Shown in pieces: positions 44,230 to 54,933 of a stretch of 64,000 nt of DNA. Source of the DNA: Hansfordia pulvinata (taxonomy: Eukaryota > Ascomycota > Sordariomycetes > Xylariales); assembly GCA_006538405.1 (NCBI GenBank), contig BJKQ01000007.1, forward strand, positions 2,418,001-2,482,000, read 5' to 3'. Every line of letters begins with the position of its first letter. The stretch's first letter is position 1. The notes beneath the pieces were generated by a model that was given only the letters and a program-made list of their open reading frames with translations, had not been told where the DNA came from and ran no database searches. The position numbers were made by a program, and so were the translations under genes.

Positions 44230-44560
44230 GGGATGGCGCTTTTCTTAAGCCTCTGAAATTCATATGCTTTTAAGATCGGGTAAATTGGCAGGTATAACTT
44301 TCAGCTTCAAGGTTCAAGTACCCTTTTGCTTCTTCAACATTAGGTCAGGGCCAGTGGGGCGGGTATTACTGCTTTCCATTAAACCTCTAGGTACCAGTTC
44401 CAGTGTTACGAGTAGAAGGCAATGTGAGATAGGGAACCTGCGCACTCAAGGTCCAGGCCTGAAGGAGTAATTAAAATCTTTTTACTGTCTAAAAACCATA
44501 TAGAAGGTGGGTACGGCCGGGGTTTTAAATCATTCTTTTTGCGAGGTATGTTGATTTGAA
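44230..44560. other. AT-richer island in GC-rich spacer
   Basis: About 330 bases with visibly more A and T than the flanks, including TTAAAATC, TTTTTACTG and TTTTAAATC steps. It has no coding frame. It could be a degraded, mutated repeat copy, but no partner copy is seen in this window. Confidence 0.35.
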
Positions 44561-45035
44561 GGCTGCGTACCTGCGTAGCCCGAGATGCTTGTAGCCTCAC
44601 ATGTAGGTAAGGGGGATTCCATGACACTCTCGTACGGCATGGGAAGGTACGTGTGCCTTCCATGGTTACCATTCTTCGTCATTGATGACCCGACGCCCGC
44701 CTGAGTCCAGGCCACGGTTCTTATCATCATCACGACCACTACCGTCGACACCATCCCGATTCTCACGATCCGTGCTGTCCCCCCACCACACGGCACTGCA
44801 CCTCAGCATCGTGGCTTGCCGGCCGCGCTACTTTAATCTCCGGACTCTCGCCATCGACATTCTTTCCGGCCGCGATTACCATGCCTCGGTCGGGAATTGA
44901 ATCACCCGCACCATGAAGCGAACCACGCGAGCCCCTGGACTATGTCGTCATCGGAGAAATTCTGCACGTTGGCACCCACTTCGTCTCAAGCCGATGCCAT
45001 TCCCGCCCACGAGTGCGTGGGTGCGCGGGCACGAT

Positions 45036-45049
45036 TACTCGTACGAGTA
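45036..45049. repeat. Perfect 14-base palindrome, core CTCGTACGAG (copy 1)
   Basis: TACTCGTACGAGTA is its own reverse complement. The core decamer recurs twice more in the window with different but compensating outer bases. Confidence 0.9.
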
Positions 45050-45722
45050 CAACCCGGGTACCTCTCCCCTCTGTGCGTCTGTCGTCCGTCTGCCACCTGA
45101 AAGGAAATGCGCCACGTCGATCTCTCTGCCGGCCTCTCGTACCAATAGGCCATCGCCGATTTCTCTGCACACTCGTACAACGACTGGAGAGTGCCAGGCA
45201 CACCGTGACCGGCCGGCATGCGCGCCAGGGAGGTGGAAGGGGCCCTTGGTGCTGCTGCTCGTGCGAGTCACGACCAACCGCCAGCCCTTTGGAGCACCTT
45301 GTTGCCTCGTCGCCACCAATGGATTAGAGCTAACCATCTCCAACCATCCCGCGAATCAGGTTGGCTCACGTGTGCGAACATGCTGGGCACACCTCCCAGG
45401 CGATCGGTAGATGTCCATTGGCGGCAAAAAAACAACAACACGAAGCCTCAAAATAGCCTATGCGCGGCACTCAACACCGAGGGCTACTCTGCACGACCAG
45501 TGTTTTCCCTCCAGTGCTCACATGGGCTGTCGGCTTGGTGTCCATCATGTTCAATGTCGGGCAGTGGTACAGATACGTGGACGGGCCGTCAGTCTGCTGT
45601 ACCGCACATGTGTGGCGTCCGACCGAGCAGGCTACTCGTTCGAATGCAGACCAACCGCGCTGTTCCAAGCTGCTTTCAGTTGGTGCGGATTGCCCCTTTT
45701 TTCCCCATCTTGAGATATGGCA

Positions 45723-45736
45723 ATCTCGTACGAGAT
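45723..45736. repeat. Perfect 14-base palindrome, core CTCGTACGAG (copy 2)
   Basis: ATCTCGTACGAGAT is its own reverse complement. It lies 0.7 kb from copy 1, in the same spacer upstream of the bZIP gene. Confidence 0.9.
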
Positions 45737-48018
45737 GCGATGCGAGACGCTAACCGGGTGGGCCGAAATGGCCAAATGCCATGGCACCGTTCATCGAAAA
45801 GCCACATCATCTCGATCTCGATGATGGGATTTCCTCGCCGCCATTCCCCCCAGTTTTCCCTCACCAATAAGCGGGGTTTCACCGTCGATGGCCCCTCGTC
45901 ACTCGCCAGTCGCCCACGTGCAAATCACGCACCGCTGTTCATGCTGGATGTGCACAGAGCAAGGTGCTCCCACACGCTCATCTGCGCCGTTGATCGCCGC
46001 CCCCTTGGGCACCTGGCCCGACGGGACAGCGTATGAGGGAAAAGTACTGAGCGTTAGGATGTAACTATTCGCCTCTGGCAGCCCGAGGACTCGCCGTCTC
46101 CGCCGTGGGATCTCTCTCGGCCGCTGGCCATGTGCTACGAGGACGCGACCTACAGGTAGCATGCTGGGATCCACGGCCTAGTGAACAACCATAGCCACGC
46201 GGTCCTGGAAACGATGGGGGAAAGCCGCCCACGGCCTGCCGGAGAAACAGACTTGGAAGAAAGTGACCAGGCGTGCCAGGCACCAACAACCTAGCCGCCC
46301 CACCAACACTCATCAATCTCCAAAGACTGGTCAGTCCAGCTAGCGCGGATGGCCGTGTCCAAGCATCTGGGGGCAAACCAGTGACAGACAGTATCGCTAC
46401 ATCACTGGACCGGCGAGCTGAAGTGCCATACACCTGTCACAACAGGTGCTTTGCCGATCCAGAAGGCCCGCCGATAGCCCATGCAGCTGGCTGTCGATCG
46501 TGTCAAGCCCACTGCCGTTACCAAGCAGCCTCGTCCCCCATCAAACTTTGGACACTTGGACCCAAACAGTGTGGACTCGGAGCAAAGCAAAAAACCACGA
46601 GAGCGACGAGCCAGTCCCCAAGGTTCCGTCGCTGGCAAACCCCGGCCCCTGTCCATGGGCGCCAGCGTGTGTCCCACCAAGTCGCGGCCGAATGCCCTCT
46701 CATCCGGCGCGCAGATGTAGCCGACGTGTATTCGAGCGGCCCACCCACCACCGCGCCCCTCCCTCCCGTTGCCTGCCGCCACCCCCGATAGCCCTCGCTC
46801 GGATCTGAATCGGCAGGTCTGGAAAGGCTGACATCTGTGGCGGCGTCCGTGTGCCCTATGTCGTCGTCTCTCCGGGCAGGATCGCAAATAAAATCCCCCG
46901 GGGAGAAAACACCCGTTCTTCTGGCTCGCCTGCCTGCCTGTGGACAATTTTGACCTTCCTGTCTGTTTTCCGCCCAAGTTGTTGCTGGGTCGCTCCCCCA
47001 GTGTGATCCCCACCCACCTGCCAGCCCGAACGCTCTGGTTTGGTTTTCGACCGCGTCCCCCAATCCCAAGTCGTCGACACTTCTTGGCAAGTGAGGGCCC
47101 ACTGGAACTTTGCCCGTCGTCCTGGTCGCCATTTGCGTTGCCCTTGTAGCAGCCCCGGAACTCTGCTGCAGACCTGGGACCCTGGATTTGTTGGACTGTT
47201 GAAAGGTTATCGTCCAGAAGGGCCGATTCTCTGGCCTCCATAGCTGACAGCCTGGCTGGACCCTCGACACAAAAGTGACCACGGCTCGAACACCGCCCGG
47301 TAACAACGTATGCCTTCGGCAGCCCCCGTCTCCTGGCTAGAGGCGCTTCCACGTTGTCTCTGAAGTCAGCCTCGCAACGCCGTCGAGCTTGCCTGCTCAC
47401 CCTGGGGGACCCCCGTTCACACGCGCACGCCAGCAGTGGGCTGCTCTGCAGCTGGTGTGTGTCATCTCGTCCCGTCTGCACGATAGGGAAACCGTGGCGA
47501 TTTCCTGGCAATCGCCCCTACTGACAGCACGGCGCCCAGCGGGTAGAGCAACAGCGTGCCGTCTCGACTGCAGCGCCCGGCAGCCGTCCACAAGTGTGTC
47601 CGGACCCATCGCACTTCCTCCTACCGCAGTCCGCCCTGTTGCTTGTTGGGCTTCTCGTCTGGCTTTGGCACGCAACTGGCCAGTCTGCTTAGAGAGCGGT
47701 ATCCCTGCGCTTGCTGCCGGCCCTCAGGCACTGCAAAAGTCAAGCCAGAAGAAGTCAGGCCACAGAAGCAAGCCACCAAGAGATTCAGCAAGCATCCATC
47801 CCTGCAAGGCCCCACGACGACCAAAGACACGCCCTGACCCTGCCATTTCGAAGCTTAACTTTCCAGCCAAAGTCTAGCTGGCCCGCCCGCATCCAGGAAA
47901 CGCAACCAGTGCGACGGCCTCCGCCCTCGGCCGCGGCTACTCAAGATACCGTCCCGGGCAAGCAATACAGCTGCGGCAGACGCAGGCGCAGCCGGGAGCG
48001 GTCCTCGTCGTGCAGTAG

Positions 48019-48043
48019 CCCCCCCCCCCCCCCCCCCCCCCCC
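48019..48043. repeat. Poly-C run
   Basis: About 25 consecutive C within the probable leader or promoter of the bZIP gene, about 450 bases before its start codon. Confidence 0.9.
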
Positions 48044-48494
48044 TCAACCCTGTTCTCGCTTTGTGCCCCAACCCCGCGCACCCCTTGGCAGCCATTTGGT
48101 CGATGTGTGACGGGCATCCTGAGTCGTGAACCGGCAAGCCCTGGCTCCATTAGTAAAGCTTCAAGCGTGTTGCGAGAGAAGGCCAAAAACCAAACACGAG
48201 TTTCGACCACGGCCTCTCCAGCTCGCAGGCGGGAATAGCTGCAAAGCCTTAAGCAGGCCTCGCCGCCCTGATGACTTATCCCGCTCTTGTCACCCCACCA
48301 GACGTTTGCCTGCTTCCCTGAAAACAATACCTGCTGAGGGGTTCGATGCGACAGCCAACGCGCACCGCCCGATAGCCGCCCAGACCAAAGTCTGCAACTC
48401 CCCACAGCGAGCCATCCGATCAAGACCTGCCTGGGCCGAACAGCAAGACTTGCCTGGGCCGAACAGCACCTGGCCCACTTCCGAGGGCCTCGCC

Positions 48495-49826
48495 ATGGCC
48501 ACCAACTTCTTCAGCTATGGTGTTCCGGTCGATGACACAGCCGAGTACAGCATGTTCGAAGATGCCGCCCGTTTCAACCCGGCGGACCATGGGCAACCAC
48601 CCCACCCCTCCATGCCGGCGGGCTCGAATGACGACGAGGCGAAGACCAACAGACACACAAGCATGATGCTGTACCCGCCCACGAAGCCTGTCGCCAGCCA
48701 TGGCTCGTTAGAGACCCAAGAACTCCTGGGCTCCTCTTTCCGACGCGCGAACATTAAGGTAGAAACGCCGCCAGACCTCTCCAGCGGCTCATCCACGACG
48801 CCCGATTCGTTGTCGTCCCAGCAGGCGACGACGCCGAAAACCGAAGGGGCCCCCACGACTGTATCCCAGCACACGCGCGCGCAAAGAGCGGCGCCGGCCT
48901 TCTCCTCTCGGCGCGGGACGTCCTCATCTAGACCTCGACCACCGGGGCGCAAGAAGGCCGCGGAGAAGGCGCCGGCCACCAGAGACGAGGTCAGAGGCGA
49001 GGACGAGGAGGATGGCGAAGACGATGATGAGGACCTGGACGGGGACGAGGAAGAGAGCAGTCCGAAACGCGTTCGGTTCCTGGAGAGGAACCGCGTGGCA
49101 GCGACCAAGTGCCGGCAGAAGAAGAAGGAGTGGGTATCCGATCTCGAAGGGACCAAGGGAAGCCTGGAAAGCCAGAACAGGGCTTTGCGCGCCGAGTATG
49201 ACAGACTGCTGGACGAGGCGACGCGAGTCCGGGAGCAACTCGTGAACCATGCCAGCTGCGGCGACGCCAACATCGAGGGATGGGTCGGCAACGAAGCCAA
49301 GCGCTTTGTTGTAGAATCTGCAGAGAGGTATGACCAGATACTGGTCGGGATGGGGCGCGATCCAAGCATGATAGCCGCGCAGTACGGCGACTTCGTCCGG
49401 ACCCAGGGATATGCGAACATGGTCCCTGAGCTCGACGCCATGAGCCCTGACACGGCTCACCCGGCGCATCGCTCCGGCCTGTCGCTGCAGCCGCCGCCGC
49501 CGCTGCCCCCGGGCTTCCCGCCGCACATGGCTCCAGTGGCGCCGCCACCTCCAGCCGTCATGGAGGACCACTTCTCACACATGGCCCAACCAGCCATCAG
49601 CCCGATGGACGCCCCTGGCGTTCACCCGGCTATCAGCCCGACAGACGCTGCTGGCGTTCATCCAGCCATCAGCCCGATAGACGCTGCTGGCGTTCATCCA
49701 GCCATCAGCCCGATAGACGCTGCTGGCGCTCATCCGGCGCACGGCGGTGGGTTCCCGGCCCTAGGGGATGGGCAGCCTGATGGTGGCTTCGATCCGCATG
49801 GGATAGCCATGAACCCTGGCTACTAG
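48495..49826 (+). CDS. ATF/CREB-type bZIP transcription factor
   Basis: A single exon of 443 residues. An acidic tract (about 166-188, many Glu and Asp) precedes the basic region RVRFLERNRVAATKCRQKKK (about 192-211), which has the N-x-x-A-A-x-x-C-R signature of the ATF/CREB class. The leucine zipper follows to about residue 245 with heptad Leu positions (DLEGTKGSLESQNRALRAEY). After the zipper, HASCGDANIEGW and NEAKRFVVESAERYD form a conserved helix seen in filamentous-fungal relatives. The C-terminus is Pro/His-rich and holds four 12-residue tandem repeats of the type AISPxDAxGxHP. Members of this class often act in stress or sexual and asexual development, but this gene's role is not shown by the sequence. 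I chose the Met at 48495 (CGCCATGGCC, a strong context). The same frame stays open to 48126, but that translation looks like leader. Confidence 0.9.
   Translation: MATNFFSYGVPVDDTAEYSMFEDAARFNPADHGQPPHPSMPAGSNDDEAKTNRHTSMMLYPPTKPVASHGSLETQELLGSSFRRANIKVETPPDLSSGSSTTPDSLSSQQATTPKTEGAPTTVSQHTRAQRAAPAFSSRRGTSSSRPRPPGRKKAAEKAPATRDEVRGEDEEDGEDDDEDLDGDEEESSPKRVRFLERNRVAATKCRQKKKEWVSDLEGTKGSLESQNRALRAEYDRLLDEATRVREQLVNHASCGDANIEGWVGNEAKRFVVESAERYDQILVGMGRDPSMIAAQYGDFVRTQGYANMVPELDAMSPDTAHPAHRSGLSLQPPPPLPPGFPPHMAPVAPPPPAVMEDHFSHMAQPAISPMDAPGVHPAISPTDAAGVHPAISPIDAAGVHPAISPIDAAGAHPAHGGGFPALGDGQPDGGFDPHGIAMNPGY
49597..49740 (+). repeat. 36-base coding minisatellite, four copies
   Basis: Four tandem copies of a 36-base unit encode AISPxDAxGxHP within the bZIP C-terminus. 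The copies differ at few positions. Copy number is likely to vary between strains without breaking the frame. Confidence 0.9.
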
Positions 49827-51107
49827 TGGCCATGATCTGGTCCCGGCCCTATACAACCACCTTGGGTTTCTTGGTTCCCACTGCCCGGCTCGGCACAACC
49901 TCTGGGTGGTAATAACGAGGTGCCTTTGCAGTTTGAAGAGGCCGCGAGGTCCAGGGGTGTTCGGGGCCTGCCGGCTCGGTTCGAGCGAGGTTCGGCATGA
50001 GCAGAGCGACTCCTGCTTCGAATATTCCACTGCTGACACCGTATGAAGATGGATCGTGTGCGAGCGTGAGGGTGCTGGGACGGGATGGTGGCTGTACATA
50101 TTTTTTTTATTTTCTTTTGCTTGGAGAGATTTCCCCCTATAGAAGTGTCTGTGCTACCTCATACTCTAGCTATAGGCTTGGATCAGCAATGCGCAGCAGT
50201 CTCGCTGCCACTTCTTGGTAGGGGAGGATCGAGAACCGGTGTGTTCCGCGTCGGCTGGTCTGGCGTTGGACTTGCCCTTTGGACGACTTTGCTCTTGTTC
50301 AAGTCATTGCAAGATGCTTTTCTGGCTGGGGGGACCAAGGGCTTGGTCTTGCCTCACTGGTGTTCATTTCCACTTTCCCCTTCTGATTCTCCATCTCTTA
50401 TTAAGATACCCTTATTCATTTTGAGCGGGTGGCTTCTCTTTTCGGCGAGAATGAGGGCAAGAAAGAGAGAGAAAAAAGAGACAAAAAAGAAGCTTTGCTC
50501 AGAGCATCCTCTCCCTCTATTAGTTTTCTGGTTTTTTCTTTTCTTTTTCCTTTTCCTCTGGACTCGAAGAGATACACGAATGGTCAGATGGGTACGCCTT
50601 TGGAGAATACCACCATGATGCACTGTATCGCGCGCCTTGTTTCCATGTTGTCCCGTGAAGTGTGCAGATGTCTCTCGAGGGGTGCTTGTCGGAAGTCTCG
50701 GGTCGCGTGTAGCTGGGGGTGCCAGGGCGGTTTGCGTGGATCGAGGAGGCGTAGCAACAGGTTGACTGTGGGCGCGGTTTCTCGTGTGGGAGGGAGGATG
50801 GTTGGGGGTTTGCAGGCTTTTCCCTTGTCGTTCCGTTGTCGAGGGGTGCTGTTCCGACTCTCTCTATTCGGCTTCCAGGTCGTCTTGAGCTTGGGAGAGA
50901 CGCGTCCTGGCCGTCGTGGGGCGTGTGATGTCGAATCGCCGGCACGGGTGCTGGGCAGGCCAGCTGCGTACGAGCACCTGGTTGTTGAAGAAGCAAAGAA
51001 AGCAGGCAGGTAGGTAGGTAATGAGGTATGTTGCGAAAAGAAGGGGGATGAGGGCTGAACGACAAGGGTCCGAGGGGCGAGGTGGGAGGATTCCCTTGAT
51101 AAAGAAG

Positions 51108-51116
51108 GGAGAGAGA

Positions 51117-51148
<32 letters not shown>

Positions 51149-51149
51149 C
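51108..51149. repeat. (GA)n microsatellite
   Basis: About 40 bases of GA dinucleotides with one GG interruption. Confidence 0.95.
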
Positions 51150-51590
51150 GTGTGGTTCAGAAACCCAAGCTACTGTACGCATGCACGCAAGCCAGGTACG
51201 TGTGATGGCTAGGTACTCTACTCGGGCCTCCTACTACCCGTAGTAGTCAAGTGGGACCTGTCGGTCTTGGGCCCGTCGGGCTCTTCTGACTGGTTGGTTG
51301 GCTCGTCGACCTCTCGATTTCCCACCGCAGCCCACACACACACACCACACACACTCACAGATCCATGCATGCACGAACACCAACCCACTTCGCCCCGTAC
51401 TTGCGAGGCGTCTACTCGTATGTAAGGTATGTCATCATCATCATCATCATCCTATCCCTGCTTTTACGATACTCCAGCCTGTCTCGTACACAACCTCTCG
51501 TAAACCAAGCCAATACGGACGGATACCCGTACACGAACAAAAAGGGCTGCCCGGTCACCGATGTACTCGCAAGGACGGACTGGATCGGAC

Positions 51591-51604
51591 CGCTCGTACG
51601 AGCG
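51591..51604. repeat. Perfect 14-base palindrome, core CTCGTACGAG (copy 3)
   Basis: CGCTCGTACGAGCG is its own reverse complement. It lies about 1.8 kb downstream of the bZIP stop codon. Confidence 0.9.
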
Positions 51605-51792
51605 AGGACTCGTGGACGTGGGAGGGACAGACTTTCGGGGTTGACGCCGAGGCCCAGCGCCCCTCTTGATTGGCTGTACAGCTAAAAGATACCTAATTTC
51701 AATAAGATGGGCAGGTACTTTATCTACCTACCCGTACACACCCACCTTGGGTGCTTAAGGTTGGAAGTAGAGAAAGGTACTACACGCGTGTT

Positions 51793-52355
51793 GGGGGGGG
51801 GGGGGGGGGGGGGAAGAGGAGGGATTCAAAAACGATTATAGTGACCGTTTTCAGGGGCTTAAAACGTGGTAAAAATACAGTCCAATGAAAGAAGCTACTC
51901 GTAACTTACTTCTTTCATATTTGAAAACCATTATAATGCTTGCTTTTATATTGAATTGATTTTCAGTGCTAAAAATCATGAATATCATTGGTCAAAGGAA
52001 GGCACTACTTAGTACTTTAAAGAGTGGTCAAATAAGGGCCATTTAGCTGGTCTTCCACACCAGGAATCTGGAAACAATTCTATTATATGCAGAATGATAA
52101 GTCCCCCCTGGTAAAGCAGAGGGGGCAGAGTGGTAGTGGTGGTGGTGGTGGTGTTATTGGGCAAATGGTTCTGATTCTAGAGGCGGTGCAGGTAAAAATG
52201 CAGGTAAGGGTTAGCAGGCTAGAAAAGAAATTTGAGCCCTGCACAGTCTATTTAAATGTGAGAAGTCAGTTAGCTTCTTTCGCAGGACCGGAATTTTAAG
52301 GCGCGGATTGACCACCATCATCGTTCTCAAACCAACCCCCCCCCCCCCCCCCCCC
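51793..52355. repeat. AT-rich block bounded by a poly-G run and a poly-C run
   Basis: A run of 21 G (51793-51813) and a run of 20 C (52336-52355) face each other as inverted homopolymers. Between them are about 520 bases that are clearly more AT-rich than any neighbour, with many ATTATA, TTTAAA and AAAATC steps. No coding frame with a recognisable product is present. It may be the remains of an inserted element or of a mutated repeat. The sequences just inside the two runs do not match each other, so no longer terminal repeat is visible. Confidence 0.45.
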
Positions 52356-54141
52356 GCGCCGTAAGGTAGTGAGTAGGTAGGCACGTCGACTCCGACGATA
52401 CTGGTGGCTGCTCCGTATTGAGCCCGTAGATAGGTAGGCAGGCAGGTTACGATGCCTGCTTCTTCTTCACCCTCCTCCTCCTCTTCCTCTTCATAAAAGC
52501 ACACAAGCAGATACAGGCGGCGACTGCTCACCCGTACAGTAAACAACTGGTCCACGGATGCTGTACGAGTAGGTGGTCACGAGATGTCGACGCGCTATGG
52601 AGCTCCCTTCTTCGTCATCAGTGCTCGCAATCTGGCAGTCCAGTACTGCAGCTACCTCGGTAGCTGACAACACTCTACATGTACTCGTAGGTAGGTACAG
52701 ATGTGTGTGGGTTTACCGTCCGGGCGTTTACGGGATGGATGGGTTGCCATGACCTTGTTCCCTACCGTTTCCGCGTGGCCGTTGCCGCGTTACCGTTGCC
52801 AGTGGGATCTCTTGTCCTCCAGCCCCCTCCCCCCCCTTTTTTTTTTTCTGAACCGGGGCGACATTGTAGTTGGCAGAAGTATGGCTGCCCGAGCGGAAAC
52901 GGCCTGGAGCCTATGATGATTATTACTCACTGCAGCCAGCGCCTTTTCAGGTGGCTGCCCTTGACAGGCGATCGGCGGCATCATATACACACTAACTGGA
53001 ACAACCACCACTGACTGGAAGAAGACGGGTGCTTTCTTTCAGTACTCATGTTCCTTCTCGTAACTTGCTCTCGAAACCCTTCTTGTGCTTGTCGAGAGCA
53101 CGATTCGGGATATGGTGTCGCCTTGTGTCATTGATGCAGTCACACATCGTCCCGCCAGTCAGGCTTCTCTGAGCCGTGGGTCTTGAGAACGTCAAGGTAA
53201 GCGCGCGGGCTTCAGGGCGGGTGCAGATATCATAGCCCAGCTGATACAACCCTCTGAACCCGAACAGGACCCTCGCACCTTGTCTCCGGTCATCGGGCTG
53301 GAAGCGAACTACATAAGTTGTTGCGCCGGGCACTGGTGGCATGTGAGAAGAATAAAGATGTCGAGAGTGATCTCGACTGGCCTTTTCATGGGAAAGAAAG
53401 CGAGGATGGGTTCTAGTTGATGCGGAGAACAGGGCGCTTTTCTACCGTCGATTGCCTCCTTCTCTTGTCCCCCCGGTTTGTTCTCTCTCACTATACATGA
53501 TCCCAAGTCCTACTGCAAACCTCTCAGACTGGAATCGCAAAAGTCTTGCCAGCTTCAAAGCAAAGTAGCATGACCGCGCATTAAGGAGCACCAGGGAACT
53601 ATAGAGAGGCGAGTGGCGCCAGATCAGGCCAGGAGCGGAGGCACACGCAGCAGTCCGGCGTCGAGTAGGAGGCGGAACTGAGGCAGCCGCTCGCTACATT
53701 TGATAGCGTCGCCAATTTTCTCATGACTATGTGCCAAGGCGTGCGGCAGTTCTCGGGGGTTTATCTTGTCCTCTCCCATGCCCTACTTTTATTCGTTGGT
53801 TGTGCAATGAGCATGGTCACCGTCAGACGTAACATCAGTGAGGTAATCTTGAAGAATTGTTCTCCATTATGCAAGATAGATTCAAGATGCCTGCATGATG
53901 CCATGACCGTCTATGTAGTCTCCTGCTTTCGGTGTCACGCGATCCCCGGCCGCTTCCGCTTCGCGGCCCGAGGAATACCAGCAACCGCGAGACATCACTG
54001 GGTCCCTTTCGAACCCGTTTCGCCACCCGCGCGGACGTATTGTACATCAAAAGTCTATCTTATTATACACGACCGGGGGGCTGTGTGCAAGCCGCCCACT
54101 TCCCGGCCGACCAGTAAGTCGTGCGCTGACAGCCGCGCAGC

Positions 54142-54933
54142 TCAAAGCTTCAGCTGGAGCAGGTTGCCAATCATCTCGCGACCGGTGATGAAGGTGGTGC
54201 GCCAGAGGGTGGGCAGGTCGAGGGTGGAGCTGAGGCCGTCGGCATAGCCGAAGAAGAGCATGGGGGGGATCCAGCCGCGGGCGTACTCGAGGGCGAAGCA
54301 CATCTCGGGCATGCGGTACTGCTTGACGTCGCCGCGGCGCAGGTGGTGGACGGTGCCGGCGGGGTAGACCTCGGGTTCGAACTGGCCGGGGACGTAGGCC
54401 CACTGCTCGCCGGCGAGGATGTTGAAGTAGTCGTCGGCGGTGTGGCGGCCGGTGTGGCCCTCGGTGCCGACGGCCGTGCCGAAGATGATGACGTACTCGG
54501 TGATGCTGGCGTGGATGAGGTACATGCCGCCCATGGCGCCGCCGGCGTTGTTGAACATCCACTCCTCCGGCAGCTCGTGGCTGCGGATGTTGACGTGCTC
54601 GGGATGCGCCGCGCGCAGCTCGTTGACGACCTGGGCCACGACGGCCGTGGTGTTCTTGCCGTGGGCGGCGACGGCGCGCTTCGACACGTCGTGCAGGTGG
54701 TCCTTGTCGAAGACGTAGAAGCGGTCGAGGTTCTGCTCGAGCACGTAGAAGACGGGGGCCAGCAGGCCGACGACGATGCCGAGCCACATGAGGACGCGCG
54801 TGATGCTGCAGCAGCTGCCCTTGGCGGCCGGGGCGGAGCTGCTGCGGCTGCTGACGGCGCTGGGCTTGTTGCCGCCGGCAGACTTGGGGCTGGGGCTGGA
54901 GGGGCCGCCTCCGGACTTCTTGGACGAGGCCAT
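54142..54933 (-). CDS. ERG2: C-8 sterol isomerase (ERG2, sigma-1-receptor fold)
   Basis: A single exon of 263 residues. The enzyme moves the sterol double bond from C8 to C7 (fecosterol to episterol) in ergosterol synthesis, at the endoplasmic reticulum. Residues 1-42 are a disordered Ser/Gly/Pro/Lys tail. Residues about 44-68 are the single membrane span (ITRVLMWLGIVVGLLAPVFY). The lumenal or cytosolic cupin-like domain follows: EEWMFNNAGGAMGGMYLIHA, SITEYVIIFGTAVGTEGHTG, RHTADDYFNILAGEQW, HHLRRGDVKQYRMPE and FALEYARGWIPPML, all hallmarks of the ERG2/sigma-1 family. The membrane-associated C-terminal helices end with GREMIGNLLQLKL. The family is the target of morpholine fungicides. It is intact, with normal length. 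Confidence 0.94.
   Translation of the reverse strand: MASSKKSGGGPSSPSPKSAGGNKPSAVSSRSSSAPAAKGSCCSITRVLMWLGIVVGLLAPVFYVLEQNLDRFYVFDKDHLHDVSKRAVAAHGKNTTAVVAQVVNELRAAHPEHVNIRSHELPEEWMFNNAGGAMGGMYLIHASITEYVIIFGTAVGTEGHTGRHTADDYFNILAGEQWAYVPGQFEPEVYPAGTVHHLRRGDVKQYRMPEMCFALEYARGWIPPMLFFGYADGLSSTLDLPTLWRTTFITGREMIGNLLQLKL

Larger units (their letters stand above)
43627..48494. other. Long spacer upstream of the bZIP gene (about 4.9 kb)
   Basis: This lies between the divergent RPA3 and bZIP genes. It holds an AT-richer island (about 44230-44560), two perfect 14-base palindromes (45036-45049 and 45723-45736) and a poly-C run (48019-48043). Long open frames near 45.2-46.0 kb (plus) and 46.4-47.5 kb (minus) have no motif or codon bias. 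From 48126 to 48494 the bZIP frame is open upstream of its likely start. I treat that part as leader. Confidence 0.5.
49827..54141. other. Long gene-free spacer (about 4.3 kb), convergent
   Basis: This lies between the bZIP and ERG2 genes, which converge. It contains GA repeats (about 51108-51149), a CAT repeat (about 51430-51451), the third 14-base palindrome (51591-51604), and an AT-rich block bounded by a G run and a C run (51793-52355). No supported gene is present; short frames at 52087 and 53723 lack motifs. Confidence 0.5.

Noticed and set aside
45218..46036. 272-codon plus-strand frame near the palindromes
   Set aside because: No recognisable domain, no plausible splice structure and poor codon bias.
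46402..47511. 369-codon minus-strand open frame in the bZIP upstream spacer
   Set aside because: The translation is Arg/Gly/Cys-rich without domain, codon bias or sensible start context. It looks like random GC-rich sequence.
54047..54787. 246-codon minus-strand Arg-rich frame overlapping ERG2
   Set aside because: It is an alternative reading of the ERG2 coding strand. The ERG2 frame carries all family motifs.
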